This document shows positions 10,626 to 19,513 of a stretch of DNA of 64,000 nt, one piece after another. The translations under genes were made by a program, and so were the position numbers. The notes beneath the pieces are model-generated. The model worked only from the letters and a program-made list of their open reading frames with translations, was not told where the DNA came from and did no database searches. Location of the stretch: the NCBI GenBank assembly GCA_003248315.1, contig QKWM01000002.1:62001-126000 (forward strand). The letters are read 5' to 3'. Position 1 is the first letter of the stretch, and every line of letters begins with the position of its first letter. The DNA is from Streptomyces sp. SW4 (GTDB taxonomy: Bacteria; Actinomycetota; Actinomycetes; Streptomycetales; Streptomycetaceae).

Positions 10626-12226
10626 TCAGAGGTCGACCACCAACCGCTCGCCGCGGGCCCGTGACACGCACGGGTAGATCACGTCGGTGCGGTCGCGTTC
10701 CCCGGGGAGAGCACATCGTCGCGGTGGTCGGGGGTGCCGTCGAGGACGCGCAGTTCGCAGGAGCCGCACAGGCCGTCCTCGCAGGAGGCGGCGAGGCCGG
10801 GCGCGGACTCGCGCAGCGCCTCCAGGGCCGACCGGCCGGCGGCCACGTGGACCACCTCGCCGGTGCTGCTCAGCTCGATGTCGAAGGAGCGGTCGGCGTC
10901 GGGCGAGGCCGGGCGGGCGCTCGGGGTGAACCGCTCCAGGTGCAGGGTGCCCTGCGGGCAGGTGCGGTCCATCAGCTCCTCCACGGCCCGCATCATGCCG
11001 TCGGGGCCGCAGCAGTGGACGGCCGTGCCCGCCGGGGCGGCGGACAGCAGCGCCGCCAGGTCGGGGCGGTCGGACTCGTCGCGGGCGCACACCTGGACCT
11101 TGTCGCTGCCGTACCGCTCCAGCCGGCTCAGGAAGGCCATGCCGGCCCGGCGGCGTCCGACGTAGACCAGGCGCCAGTCGGCGCCGCGCCGCTCGGCCTC
11201 CTCGATCATCGGCAGGAAGGGCACCACGCCGATGCCGCCCGCGACGAACAGGTACCGTTCGGCGTCGGCCAGCGGGAAGTGGTTGCGCGGCCCGCGCACG
11301 GCGATGCGGTCGCCGGCGCCGAGCCCGTGCACCTCCACCGAGCCGCCCCGGCCCTCGGGTTCCTTCAGCACCGCCACCCGGTAGCAGGAGCGGTCGCCGG
11401 GGTCGCCGTACAGGGAGTACTGCCGGACCCGGCCGGAGGGCAGCACCAGGTCGATGTGGGCGCCGGCCGTCCACGGCGCGACGGGCTCGCCCGAGACGGG
11501 CTCCAGCCGCAGTCCGACGACGTCCTCGGCGAGGCGCTCGACGCCGGCCACGGTCACCGGGAGGTCCGGGGCGGCGGCGCCGGCGGGCGTCCTGCCCCGG
11601 GCGGCGGCGGCCGCGTGGCGCCGTCCGCGGGGGTGCGGCCCCACGGCTTGTACACCGACAGCAGGGACAGGAAGACCAGCAGGGCGAAGACCGGCGGGAC
11701 GGTCCAGGCGAGCACGGCGGCCTCGGTGCCGGGCCGGTAGGTGCCGCCCTCGGCCTGGCCGGCGCGTTCGGCGGCGGTCAGCACCAGCGGGTGGGTGTAG
11801 ACCCAGGCGAACACCGCGATGGACAGGGCGAGGACCCACTTGACCAGCACCCACCAGTGGCGCAGCAGCCCCCAGGGCGTGCCGCAGCCGAGCAGGACGC
11901 CGGTGACGCCGCTGACGAGGCTGACGATCGACACCGTTGTCTCGTCGAAGATGTACATCGCGTAGTACGCGCCTTCGGCGATGCCCGGGTCGGTGGTGAG
12001 GTAGCCGATCAGGGCGAGGGTGGCCATCGACATCGACAGGCCCATCCAGCCGACCGACGAGGCGATGTGCAGCGCGAGCGTCAGCTTCCGCCCCGGCTGC
12101 TGAGGCGGAACTCCCCCGTCGTCCGCGCCGCTTCCGCTTCCCGCCGTCCGGCCCCTCCTCGGGCCGGGGCGGCTCCTGACGCTTCGGCGGCCGGGTCGCC
12201 GGCCGGTCCAGTGCGGGGGTGGACAC
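10626..12226 (-). CDS. Membrane-anchored FAD/2Fe-2S reductase (4-TM domain fused to PDR-type oxidoreductase)
   Basis: Electron-transfer protein. After a charged N-terminus (GTG at 12226 behind GAGGT) come about four hydrophobic segments (about 12080-11650, starting TLALHIASSVGWMG, ending VFLSLLSVYKPWG). The C-terminal part is a phthalate-dioxygenase-reductase type module: FAD site RQYSLYG, NAD site VAGGIGVVPFLPM, and a plant-type 2Fe-2S site CEDGLCGSC with the fourth Cys in YPCVSRA. Two breaks (about 11600, 10700) fit single lost bases; a third near 12150 needs one gained or two lost bases. I see no convincing start or ribosome site for the reductase half alone, so I favour a fusion; two adjacent genes remain possible. 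It could reduce the P450 at 18135 or another oxygenase. Confidence 0.62.
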
Positions 12227-12604
12227 GATGACCTCACGTTCCCTTCGTGTCGGTGGGGGGGTCGACAAGGGCCGAGGATCACAGGCGTTGCTGGAGTCCG
12301 GCCGGAAACCGGGTGACCGGTTCCGGTTTCCTTTCCGGAAATCCCCGGAGGAAAGAACGGGGAAGCCGGCGCACTGACGGCCCGCTGACGGTCGCGCGGA
12401 AAGCTGACGGCGCTTTGTCAGTTCCGTTCCGCTTCCCGCGACGGTGCAGGTGGGCGGGGTGCGACCGACGGGAGTGTGAGCTGACACGGCGTCAGAATCG
12501 CTTTTCGGACAGGCCGTTTCTTTGCCGCTCCGGTGGCGCGAACCATAGTGTCGCCGCCCTGGCTCAGGAACACGCACGACGCTTCCGGAAAGGAATGGCG
12601 GCCT
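12227..12604. promoter_or_regulatory. Divergent control region between reductase and sigma-factor genes
   Basis: A 378-bp stretch without a gene. It holds a 9-bp inverted repeat GGAAACCGG/CCGGTTTCC (12304-12312, 12323-12331); three CTGACGG direct repeats (12374, 12385, 12404), the first two 11 bp apart; and a TGAC-n5-GTCA palindrome (12482-12494). A plausible vegetative promoter for the sigma gene is TTGCCG (12522-12527), 16 bp, CATAGT (12544-12549). The repeat spacing resembles SARP-type sites, but no SARP is encoded here. Confidence 0.45.
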
Positions 12605-13228
12605 GTGGTGGTACGTCCTGTCGACCGAGAAACCGAGCGCGATACCGAAAGCCGCCGGCCGGGGCGGCGGCCCGCCGTCGGGCTGGAGCAGCTGATCGAA
12701 CAGTGCCGAGCGGGGAACGTCAGGGCGTGGGAGCGGCTGATCCGGCTGTACAGCCCGGCCGTGTGGACCGTCGTGCGCTCGCACGGTCTCAGCCACGCCG
12801 ACTGCGAGGACGCCTACCAGCTGACCTGGCAGCGGCTGGTGGAGCACATCCACACCCTGAAGCAGCCGGGCCGGGTCTCGGCCTGGCTGGTCACGGTGGC
12901 CAAGCGGGAGGCGATCGCCCGGGCCCGGCAGTCCCGGCGGGTGGTGAGCGTCCCCGAGCCCGCCGACCTGGTGCGGGCCGCGGATCCGGAGCACGCGATG
13001 CCGGCGCCGGAGGAACGCGTCCTCGCCCGTGCGGACGGGGAGCGTCTGCAGGCCGTGCTCCAGGACCTGCCCGACGAGCAGCGGGAGCTGCTGGGCCTGC
13101 TCTTCGCCGAGCCGCCCCTCAGCTACGACCACATCTCCGAGACCCTGGGCATCGCCCGCGGGTCGATAGGTCCGACCCGGCGCCGCATCCTCGCCAAGCT
13201 GCACGGCGAGCTGGTCGGGCAGGACTGA
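12605..13228 (+). CDS. RNA polymerase sigma-70 family factor, ECF type
   Basis: About 207 residues. Region 2 (AWERLIRLYSPAVWTVVRSHG, then DCEDAYQLTWQRLVEHI) binds core polymerase and the -10 element; region 4 (LPDEQRELLGLLF, then YDHISETLGIARGSIGPTRR) is the helix-turn-helix for the -35 element. No region 1 or 3, as in ECF factors. I chose the GTG at 12605 because an AGGAA site lies about ten bases upstream and the preceding residues look untranslated. No anti-sigma gene is adjacent. It faces away from the reductase gene and probably controls that region or part of the cluster; targets cannot be read from the sequence. Confidence 0.85.
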   Translation: MVVRPVDRETERDTESRRPGRRPAVGLEQLIEQCRAGNVRAWERLIRLYSPAVWTVVRSHGLSHADCEDAYQLTWQRLVEHIHTLKQPGRVSAWLVTVAKREAIARARQSRRVVSVPEPADLVRAADPEHAMPAPEERVLARADGERLQAVLQDLPDEQRELLGLLFAEPPLSYDHISETLGIARGSIGPTRRRILAKLHGELVGQD

Positions 13229-13238
13229 GACCGGTTGC

Positions 13239-13277
13239 GGGGCCGCCGGGACGCCGTGGTGGCGTCCCGGCGGCCCC
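13239..13277. terminator. Bidirectional terminator hairpin
   Basis: Perfect 17-bp arms (13239-13255 and 13261-13277) around GTGGT, placed exactly between the convergent sigma-factor and exporter genes. Confidence 0.75.
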
Positions 13278-13299
13278 GGGCGGGTGCGGTGACGCGGCG

Positions 13300-14850
13300 T
13301 CAGCCCTTGGCGGGCCGGCGCAGCAGGAACAGCGCGGCCAGGACGGCGGCCGCGAAGGACACCCCGGAGATGACGAGCATCCCGGCGTGCACCCCGTCGG
13401 TGAACGCCTGCCCCAGGGCCGCGTGGACCTGTGCGGGCGCGGCGCCGCCGCCGTCGGAGCCGCTGCCCGCCCGGTCCAGGACGACGTCGGCGACCCGGGA
13501 CGGCACACCGGCCGCGTCCAGTTCGGCGGGGAGCGCGTCCAGGAACCGCAAGGACAGCACCGCGCCGAGCGCGGCGGTGGCCAGCACGGAGCCGACCTGC
13601 CGGAAGGCGGTCACCGCGGAGGACGCGGCGGGCGCGGCGGGCGGCGGTACGACGGCCAGGGCGGCCGTCGTGGACGGCGCGACCACCAGGCCGGAGCCGA
13701 GCCCGGCCAGCACCAGGCCGGCCGCGGTGACGCCGTAGGGGCTGTCGGGCCGCTGGAGCAGCAGCACCAGGCCGGCGACGCCGGTCAGCGCGCAGCCCGC
13801 CACCAGGAGCCGGGCGGCCCCGACCCGGGCGGCGAGCCGGGAGGCGAGGGCGGTGGAGAGCACGAACGCGGCCATGGCGGCGAGCAGCCGCACACCGGTG
13901 TCCAGGGCGTCGGCGCCCTGCACCCGCTGGAGGAACTGCACCTCCAGGAAGGTGACCCCGACGAACGCGAACAGTCCGGCGGCGGCCACCACCAGCGCGG
14001 CCGTGTAGGGCGCCGAGCGCATCATGCGCACGTTCAGCATCGGCACGGGGACCCGGGCCTCGACGACGGCGAGCGCGGCGAGCGCGGCGACGGCGACCAC
14101 CAGGGCGGCGACGATGCGCGGATCGCCGTAGCCGACCCGGCCGCCGACGGCGATGCCGGTCACCAGGCAGCCGAGGCCGGCCACCGCGAGGAACTGCCCC
14201 GGCCAGTCCAGCGGCCGGCCCGGCACCCGGCTCTCGGGCACGGCGTACAGCGTGACGGCCACGGTCGCCACGGCGAGGACGGCGTTGACGAGGTAGACCG
14301 CGTGCCAGCCGGAGGCGTCCAGCAGGGCGCCGCCGATGAGCGGGCCGAGGGCCAGTCCGAAGCCGGAGACCGACACCCACACCGAGATCTTCCGTCCGCG
14401 TTCGCGCGGGTCGGTGAAGGACGTGGTGATCAGGGCGAGCGAGGTGGGCAGGACGAGCGCCCCGCCGATGCCGCTGATCGCCCGGCCGGCGAGCACCTGC
14501 GCGTAGCCGTCGCTCGCGGCGACCACCAGGGAGCCGGCGGCGAGCGCGGCGACGCCCAGGAGGAACACCCGGCGCCTGCCGAAGCGTTCGCCGAAGGCCC
14601 CGCCGGAGAGGACTCCGGCCGCCACCACCAGGGTGTAGGTGCTGGAGACCCAGCTGAGGTCGGCGGGCGCCACGCCCAGGTCGACCTGCATGGCGCGCAG
14701 CGTCGAGATGGCCGCGGTGACCTCGATGAAGGACATGAACAGGCCGAGGCAGCTGGCGAGCAGCAGCAGCCGGGGCCGGGCGAGCGGGGGGCCGGCCGCC
14801 GTCCGCGCGCCCGGGGCGGCGGCCGCCGGGGGGCTGGGGGTGGTGGTCAC
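13300..14850 (-). CDS. MFS drug exporter, DHA2 (14-TM) type
   Basis: 516-residue integral membrane protein with about 14 hydrophobic segments. N-terminal motif A is FGERFGRRRVFLLG and motif C-like sequence is SGFGLALGPLIGG, both typical of proton-driven EmrB/QacA exporters. GTG start at 14850 with GAGGAGA eight bases upstream; reading frame intact. It is followed on the same strand by nothing and preceded closely by the DUF4188 gene, so the two are probably cotranscribed. Likely exports a cluster product or a toxic intermediate; substrate unknown. Confidence 0.88.
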   Translation of the reverse strand: MTTTPSPPAAAAPGARTAAGPPLARPRLLLLASCLGLFMSFIEVTAAISTLRAMQVDLGVAPADLSWVSSTYTLVVAAGVLSGGAFGERFGRRRVFLLGVAALAAGSLVVAASDGYAQVLAGRAISGIGGALVLPTSLALITTSFTDPRERGRKISVWVSVSGFGLALGPLIGGALLDASGWHAVYLVNAVLAVATVAVTLYAVPESRVPGRPLDWPGQFLAVAGLGCLVTGIAVGGRVGYGDPRIVAALVVAVAALAALAVVEARVPVPMLNVRMMRSAPYTAALVVAAAGLFAFVGVTFLEVQFLQRVQGADALDTGVRLLAAMAAFVLSTALASRLAARVGAARLLVAGCALTGVAGLVLLLQRPDSPYGVTAAGLVLAGLGSGLVVAPSTTAALAVVPPPAAPAASSAVTAFRQVGSVLATAALGAVLSLRFLDALPAELDAAGVPSRVADVVLDRAGSGSDGGGAAPAQVHAALGQAFTDGVHAGMLVISGVSFAAAVLAALFLLRRPAKG

Positions 14851-14864
14851 GTCGCGGTCTCCTC

Positions 14865-15350
14865 TCAGGCGGCCCGGCCGTGCGGCGGGCGGGTCGCCAC
14901 GACCGGGCCGTCGCCGCCCCGGTGGACGTGCTCGGTCGCCTTGGCCATGCCGAACAGCGGCATGTTCCGGTAGATGATGTGCATGTCGTCGGGGCGGGTG
15001 ACGTAGGCCTCGTGCCAGACGCCGACGTCTCCGCTGTTGCCGACGCTGCGGTTGAAGTTCCGCCAGCCGGGGACGTGTTCGGCCTGGGCGTTGCGGGCGT
15101 AGGCCATCAGGTCGTCGAGGCTGCGCCAGTACTGCAGGACCACGGTGGTGCGGCCGAACCAGACGTGGTAGCCGAGGAATCCGTGCTCCGAGCGCTGGTT
15201 GACCTCCTTGAGCATGGGCACCATGGCCCGGAACGCGGGAAGCCAGCGGTGGATCTTCCACCAGGAGTTGACGCGCATCCCGATCAGGAAGACGACCGTT
15301 CCCTCGGGCGGCGCGGCGGCGTAACGGCCGGGGTAGACCTTCTGCCCCAT
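14865..15350 (-). CDS. DUF4188 family protein (ferredoxin-like, monooxygenase-like fold)
   Basis: 161 residues. Carries the family signature VFLIGMRVNSWWKIHRWLP, then FGRTTVVLQYWRSLDDLMAYA and WHEAYVTRPDDMHIIYRNMP. Members have a dimeric alpha/beta-barrel-like fold related to small antibiotic-biosynthesis monooxygenases and are frequent near actinobacterial clusters, but no reaction is established that I know of. ATG with AGGAG upstream. Sits between the exporter and the aldehyde dehydrogenase on the same strand, so probably one operon under the PadR-controlled promoter. Confidence 0.8.
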   Translation of the reverse strand: MGQKVYPGRYAAAPPEGTVVFLIGMRVNSWWKIHRWLPAFRAMVPMLKEVNQRSEHGFLGYHVWFGRTTVVLQYWRSLDDLMAYARNAQAEHVPGWRNFNRSVGNSGDVGVWHEAYVTRPDDMHIIYRNMPLFGMAKATEHVHRGGDGPVVATRPPHGRAA

Positions 15351-15421
15351 GTCGGACGCTCCTTCAGGTCGTGGGGGTCGGTGGGGGGAGCCGGTGGTGC
15401 GGTCGGCGGGGCGGCGGGCCC

Positions 15422-16817
15422 TCAGAAGGGGTAGCGCCGCGGCGGGGTGCTCTCGGTGGTCAGGCGCCACTGGGTGAAGGCCTCCGCGGCGGCGGGCCCG
15501 CCGAAGCGGCCGCCGTTGCCCGAGCAGCCGACCCCGCCGAACGGCAGCTGCGGTTCGGACACCACGGTCTGGTCGCCGACGTGGACCATCCCGGCGCGCA
15601 GCCGGCCGGCCACCGCGCGGGCCGCCTCGGGCGAACCGCCGTACACGGCCGCCGCGAGCCCGTGCTCGGTGGCGTTGGCCAGGGCGACGGCCTCGTCCGC
15701 GTCGTCGAAGACGGTGACGGGGCGACGGGGCCGAAGATCTCCTCGTCGAACGCCCGCATGCCGGGGCGGACGTCGTCCAGGACCGTGGGCCGGTGCACCA
15801 GCCCCTCGGCCGTTCCGCCGCAGACCAGGCGGGCGCCGGCGGCGACGGTGTCGGCGACGATCGCGCGCACCTTGGCCAGCTGGCGTGCGTCGATCAGGGG
15901 CCCGATCCGGGTGGCGGGGTCGGCCGGGTCGCCCGCGGTGAGGGCCTCGGCCTTCCCCGCGAGCGCGGCGGTGTACCGCTCGGCGACGGAGCGGTGGACC
16001 AGGTGGCGGCCGACGGCGATGCACAGCTGGCCGGAGTGGACGAAGGAGCCGAAGGCGCCGGCGGAGGCCGCGGCCTCGATGTCGGCGTCGGCGAGGACGA
16101 CGAAGGCGTTGTTGCCGCCCAGTTCCAGCGAGACCTTCTTCAGCAGCTCTCCCGCGCGGCGGGCGACGGCCCGGCCGGCGGCGGTGGAGCCGGTGAAGGA
16201 GACCATCTCCACCTCGGGTGCCTCGACGACGGCCATGCCGGTCGCGGCGCCGCCGGGCAGCACGTGCAGCAGTCCGGACGGCAGCCCGGCCCGCTCCAGC
16301 AGCCACGCCACGAACCGTCCGCCGACCAGGGGGTGTGGGGGTCGGGCTTGAGGAGCACGGCGTTGCCGACCGCGAGGGCGGGCGCCACCGAGCGCAGGGC
16401 CAGCATCAGCGGCATGTTCCAGGGGGTGATGACGCCCACGACGCCCAGCGGCACCCGCTCGGCGCGGGCGGTGCGGCCCTCGACGGCGCTGTCCAGGACG
16501 AGCGGTGCGGCGGCCTGTTCGGCGAGGTCGGCCGCGGCGGCCAGCTCGCCCTGGGCGGCGCCGAGTTCCATCTCGGCCTTGGGGCGGATCGCCCCGGACT
16601 CCCGGGCGAAGAGGTCCAGCAGGTCCGACGGCGGCTCGGCGAGCAGCCCGAGCGCCCGGCGCAGCACCGCGGCCCGCTCCCCGGGGGCGCGCGCGGCCCA
16701 GCCGGGCTGGGCGGCGGCGGCCTCGGCGGCGGCGGCCCGCACCTCGGCCGCGGAGGCTTCCGGTGCCTCGCCGTCTCCTTCCCGGAGGAAGGTCCCGGAA
16801 GGGGCACTCGTGATCAT
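15422..16817 (-). CDS. NAD(P)-dependent aldehyde dehydrogenase
   Basis: Oxidises an aldehyde to an acid. Seen in order: [21 protein letters not shown] (cofactor fold; [13 protein letters not shown]), [12 protein letters not shown], the general-base Glu in LELGGNN, and the catalytic Cys in GQLCIAVGR, then EEIFGPV and [13 protein letters not shown]. Full length is about 465 residues after repair of two single-base losses near 16310 and 15725; the second lies in a C run. ATG at 16817 behind GAGGGGAG. Divergent from the PadR gene across a palindrome-rich operator, so PadR-type repression is likely. It resembles benzaldehyde or vanillin dehydrogenases in general form; a detoxifying role is possible. 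Confidence 0.87.
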
Positions 16818-16846
16818 CGACGCTCTCCCCTCAGCACTGACAGTAC

Positions 16847-16900
16847 TGACATGTCAAGGTTGACATGATCTAGAGAACAGTGTCAATATTTACATGTCAA
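16847..16900. promoter_or_regulatory. Probable PadR operator and divergent promoters
   Basis: The strip between the aldehyde dehydrogenase and PadR genes is unusually AT-rich. It contains a perfect palindrome TGACATGTCA (16847-16856) and two related sites, TTGACATGATC (16860-16870) and TACATGTCAA (16891-16900). A possible PadR promoter is TTGACA (16860-16865), 17 bp, TCAATA (16883-16888), overlapping the sites, which fits autorepression. Confidence 0.6.
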
Positions 16901-16949
16901 GGGTGTCACTCACCGGATGGCTCAAAACGATGGATGGGGTGAAGGCGCC

Positions 16950-17537
16950 ATGTCCCTGCGGATGGCTCTTCTGGGTCTGCTGGTCACCAAGGGCCCGACC
17001 AACGGCTATGCGCTGACCAGGACGTTCGCCGACTCCCTGAGTCACGTCTGGTCGGCCCAGCACAGCCAGGTCTACCCGGAGCTGGCCCGCTTGGCCGAGA
17101 CCGGACTCGTCACCGTCGAGGACGAGGGCCCGCGCGGCCAGAAGCGCTACAGCGTCACCGAGGCCGGCCGGGACGCGCTGCGCCACTGGCTCACCGAGGT
17201 CGAACCGAACCGCACCGTGCGCAACGAGAACGCGCTGCGGGCCTTCCTGCTGCCCACCCTGGACCGGGAGGACGCGGTCCGGCTGGTGCGGGAGGAGGCG
17301 AAGTACTACCAGCGGCGCACGGAGGAGATCACCCAGCAGCGCGACATGCTGCGCGACCCGCAGAGCACCGGCTTCGGCGTGTACGCCGCCGAGCTGGGCG
17401 TGCGGATCTCCTCCGCGATCGCCGGCTGGGCCGAGTGGGCCGCCGCCCAGCTGGAGGCCGAGCGGTCCGGCGAGGACACCGGGGCCGGGCGGGCGACGCC
17501 CGGCACGCCGGGCCCGGACACCCCGACGACGCCCTGA
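16950..17537 (+). CDS. PadR-family transcriptional regulator
   Basis: About 195 residues: N-terminal winged helix (SLRMALLGLLVTKGPTNGYA, then WSAQHSQVYPELARLAETGLV and the wing GQKRYSVTEAGRDALRHWL) and a C-terminal coiled-coil dimerisation arm, as in PadR subfamily 1. I chose ATG 16950, which has GGTGAAGG just upstream and starts like the family; an in-frame ATG at 16917 has no ribosome site and lies close to the operator. Usually a repressor released by a phenolic or drug ligand. The divergent aldehyde dehydrogenase and its downstream genes are the likely targets, plus itself. Confidence 0.88.
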   Translation: MSLRMALLGLLVTKGPTNGYALTRTFADSLSHVWSAQHSQVYPELARLAETGLVTVEDEGPRGQKRYSVTEAGRDALRHWLTEVEPNRTVRNENALRAFLLPTLDREDAVRLVREEAKYYQRRTEEITQQRDMLRDPQSTGFGVYAAELGVRISSAIAGWAEWAAAQLEAERSGEDTGAGRATPGTPGPDTPTTP

Positions 17538-17585
17538 CCGCACCGGTCACGGCCCGATCCCACGGCGAGTGAGGAGCAGTCCCCC

Positions 17586-18005
17586 GTGCAGACGCTGACC
17601 CTGAGCGACGCCAGCCGGTACATCGCCGGAGTCGTCCTGCTGACCATCGTCACCATCGAGTTCGGCGGCACCTTCCTGGTGAAGGTGGTCCGCGGCGCCG
17701 TCCCCCTCACCGACTTCCAGAAGTCCTTCGCCCGGGCCGGCCACGCGCACGCAGGCGTCCTGGTCACCCTCGGCCTGGTCTGCCTGGTGCTCGCCGACGC
17801 GGCGTCCCTGGACGGCTTCTGGGGCTGGTCGGCGCGGATCGCCGTGCCGCTGGCGGCCGTTCTGATGTCCGGCGGGTTCTTCGCCTCCTCGATGGGCCGC
17901 GGCGAGATCACCCGGCCCAACGGCTTCATCCGGATCCTGTGGGCCGGCGCCGTGTCGCTGGCCTACGGGGTGCTCACCCTGGGCATCGGCCTGCTCGCCG
18001 GCTGA
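17586..18005 (+). CDS. Small four-TM membrane protein, unknown function
   Basis: 139 residues with four hydrophobic segments: YIAGVVLLTIVTIEFGGTFL, HAGVLVTLGLVCLVLADAA, an IAVPLAAVLMSGGFFAS segment and AVSLAYGVLTLGIGLLAG. Histidines (HAHAG) lie at the start of the second segment, which could bind a metal or heme, but nothing proves it. GTG start with GAGGAG upstream, 48 bp after PadR and on the same strand, so probably cotranscribed and under the same control. I do not recognise a characterised homologue. Confidence 0.75.
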   Translation: MQTLTLSDASRYIAGVVLLTIVTIEFGGTFLVKVVRGAVPLTDFQKSFARAGHAHAGVLVTLGLVCLVLADAASLDGFWGWSARIAVPLAAVLMSGGFFASSMGRGEITRPNGFIRILWAGAVSLAYGVLTLGIGLLAG

Positions 18006-18134
18006 GCCGGTCCCCGCCCGCCGGGGGCCCGCGCCCGGTCCGGAAAAACTCCGGCGGGTGCGACGTATCCACGGCTCCCCCGCCCCTCTGTATCTGCAAC
18101 AGCGGCGACGACGCACGAGGGAGCGTGAGAGCAC

Positions 18135-19283
18135 GTGACGGACACCGGGATCTGGCGTCTGCTCGAACCGAGTGCGCTGATCGACCCGCACCCCCTCTAC
18201 CGGGCCTGGCGGGAACAGGGCCCGGTCATCTGGGACTCCGGCATCGAGGCCTGGCTGGTCACCGGGTACGAGGAGGCGTTCACCACCCTCCGCGACGCCG
18301 AGACCTTCTGCCAGGACTGGCGGCGGGTCGGCGTGGACACCCCGCCCGCGCTGCTGAGCCTGCAGACCCTGGACCCGCCCGAGCACACCCGGATACGGAA
18401 GCTGATGCTCGACGGGTTCAAGGCCGCCGACCCGGACCGGCTGACCGAGGCGATCCGCACCGTCCTCGACGAGCAACTGGCGCTGGCGGAGAAGGAGGAG
18501 GACGGCTTCGACTTCGTCCGGCTGGTCGCCGAGCCCGTCGCGCTGCGGGCCGTCACCACGCTGCTGGGCGTGCCGCAGCCGGACCGGGACTGGTTCGTGC
18601 CGCTGTCCAACGCCATCGTCGACGGCATGGACGCCAGCCTGCGCCCCGAGTGCTACGAACCCGGGGTCGCGGCCCGCGCCGAGCTGTCCCGGCTGGTGAG
18701 CCGCTGGACCGGGGAACCGCTGCCGGACGGCTTCACCCGGCACGTCCTCGCCAAGGCGCCGGACGCCGGCGTCGACCGCGAGGTCCTGCTCAACTCGCTG
18801 CGGGTGGTGCTGCAGGCGGGGTTCCAGACCGCCAGCCGGTTCCTCGTCACCGGCCTGCTGACCCTGTTGCGCATCCCGCCGGGCGAACGCGTCGTGGTGG
18901 ACACCGACAAGGCCGTCCACGAACTGGTCCGCTACGCCGGCCCGGTGCACGTGGAGAGCCGTGCCTGCGTCCGCGACACCGAACTCGGCGGGCAGCGCAT
19001 CCGCCGGGGCCAGGTCGTCTCCTGCTTCCTCGGCGCGGCCAACCGGGACGCGTCGGTCTTCCCGGACCCCGAGCGGCTGGTCTGGGACCGCACGCCCAAC
19101 CGCCATCTGGGCTTCGGCCGGGGCCCGCACGCCTGCCTCGGCGCCCAGGTCGCCACCGAGGTCGCCCGTCACGTCTTCGGCACCATCGGCCGCCGCTTCC
19201 CCGAAGCCCGGCTGCTCGCCGAGCCGGTGCCGCGGCCCAACGTGACCGAGCACGGGATGTACTCCCTCCAAGTGTCGTTCTGA
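18135..19283 (+). CDS. Cytochrome P450
   Basis: 382 residues, soluble bacterial P450 of the CYP105/107 type size. Heme-Cys loop FGRGPHACLGAQ (about 19112-19147), K-helix ExxR as ELVR, and I-helix AGFQTASR. In the I helix the acid of the usual (A/G)GxET/DT is Gln, which may alter proton delivery; the Thr is kept. GTG at 18135. Stands alone between two membrane-protein genes with no ferredoxin beside it; the 2Fe-2S reductase at 10626 is the nearest redox protein. Probably hydroxylates or couples a cluster product; substrate unknown. Confidence 0.88.
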   Translation: MTDTGIWRLLEPSALIDPHPLYRAWREQGPVIWDSGIEAWLVTGYEEAFTTLRDAETFCQDWRRVGVDTPPALLSLQTLDPPEHTRIRKLMLDGFKAADPDRLTEAIRTVLDEQLALAEKEEDGFDFVRLVAEPVALRAVTTLLGVPQPDRDWFVPLSNAIVDGMDASLRPECYEPGVAARAELSRLVSRWTGEPLPDGFTRHVLAKAPDAGVDREVLLNSLRVVLQAGFQTASRFLVTGLLTLLRIPPGERVVVDTDKAVHELVRYAGPVHVESRACVRDTELGGQRIRRGQVVSCFLGAANRDASVFPDPERLVWDRTPNRHLGFGRGPHACLGAQVATEVARHVFGTIGRRFPEARLLAEPVPRPNVTEHGMYSLQVSF

Positions 19284-19289
19284 CGTGCC

Positions 19290-19308
19290 GCCCCGGCCCC
19301 GCCGGGGC
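19290..19308 (+). terminator. Terminator hairpin after P450
   Basis: GCCCCGGC and GCCGGGGC arms around CCC start seven bases after the P450 stop codon. No T run. Confidence 0.55.
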
Positions 19309-19358
19309 CCGCCGGAACGAGCCCCCCCCACCACCCACACCGCCAGGAGGTGACAGCG

Positions 19359-19376
19359 ATGCGTCACGCCCACTGA
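19359..19376 (+). CDS. Five-codon leader ORF (MRHAH)
   Basis: ATG-CGT-CAC-GCC-CAC-TGA with a perfect AGGAGG at 19345-19350, eight bases upstream. It is far too short for a functional protein, yet its ribosome site is among the strongest in the window. It sits in front of competing hairpins and about 140 bp before an exporter gene, the arrangement of a translated leader that senses ribosome stalling. Two of its five codons are His. Confidence 0.5.
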   Translation: MRHAH

Positions 19377-19379
19377 ATC

Positions 19380-19462
19380 CCCCGCGACGCGGGACGAGTC
19401 CCCCACACGCGGGACTGAGCCAAGCGCATGGTCTGCCGGACCCGGGGCGCCCCGGGTCCGGC
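19380..19462 (+). promoter_or_regulatory. Attenuator-like leader with mutually exclusive hairpins
   Basis: Two copies of ACGCGGGAC (19387-19395, 19407-19415) flank GTCCCC (19398-19404), which can pair with either copy but not both. A perfect 28-bp palindrome follows (19435-19462), able to form a very stable stem. Together with the mini-ORF this looks like translation-dependent attenuation of the exporter at 19514. Confidence 0.5.
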
Positions 19463-19513
19463 ACGCCTGTGGCGCCCCGGACAGGACGGCACGCGAACGA
19501 AGGGGGAACCCCT

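Noticed and set aside
10679..14380. An open frame of more than 1,200 codons on the minus strand
   Set aside because: It runs through the exporter, sigma factor and reductase in frames where only the last part resembles a protein; long open frames are a by-product of the high G+C.
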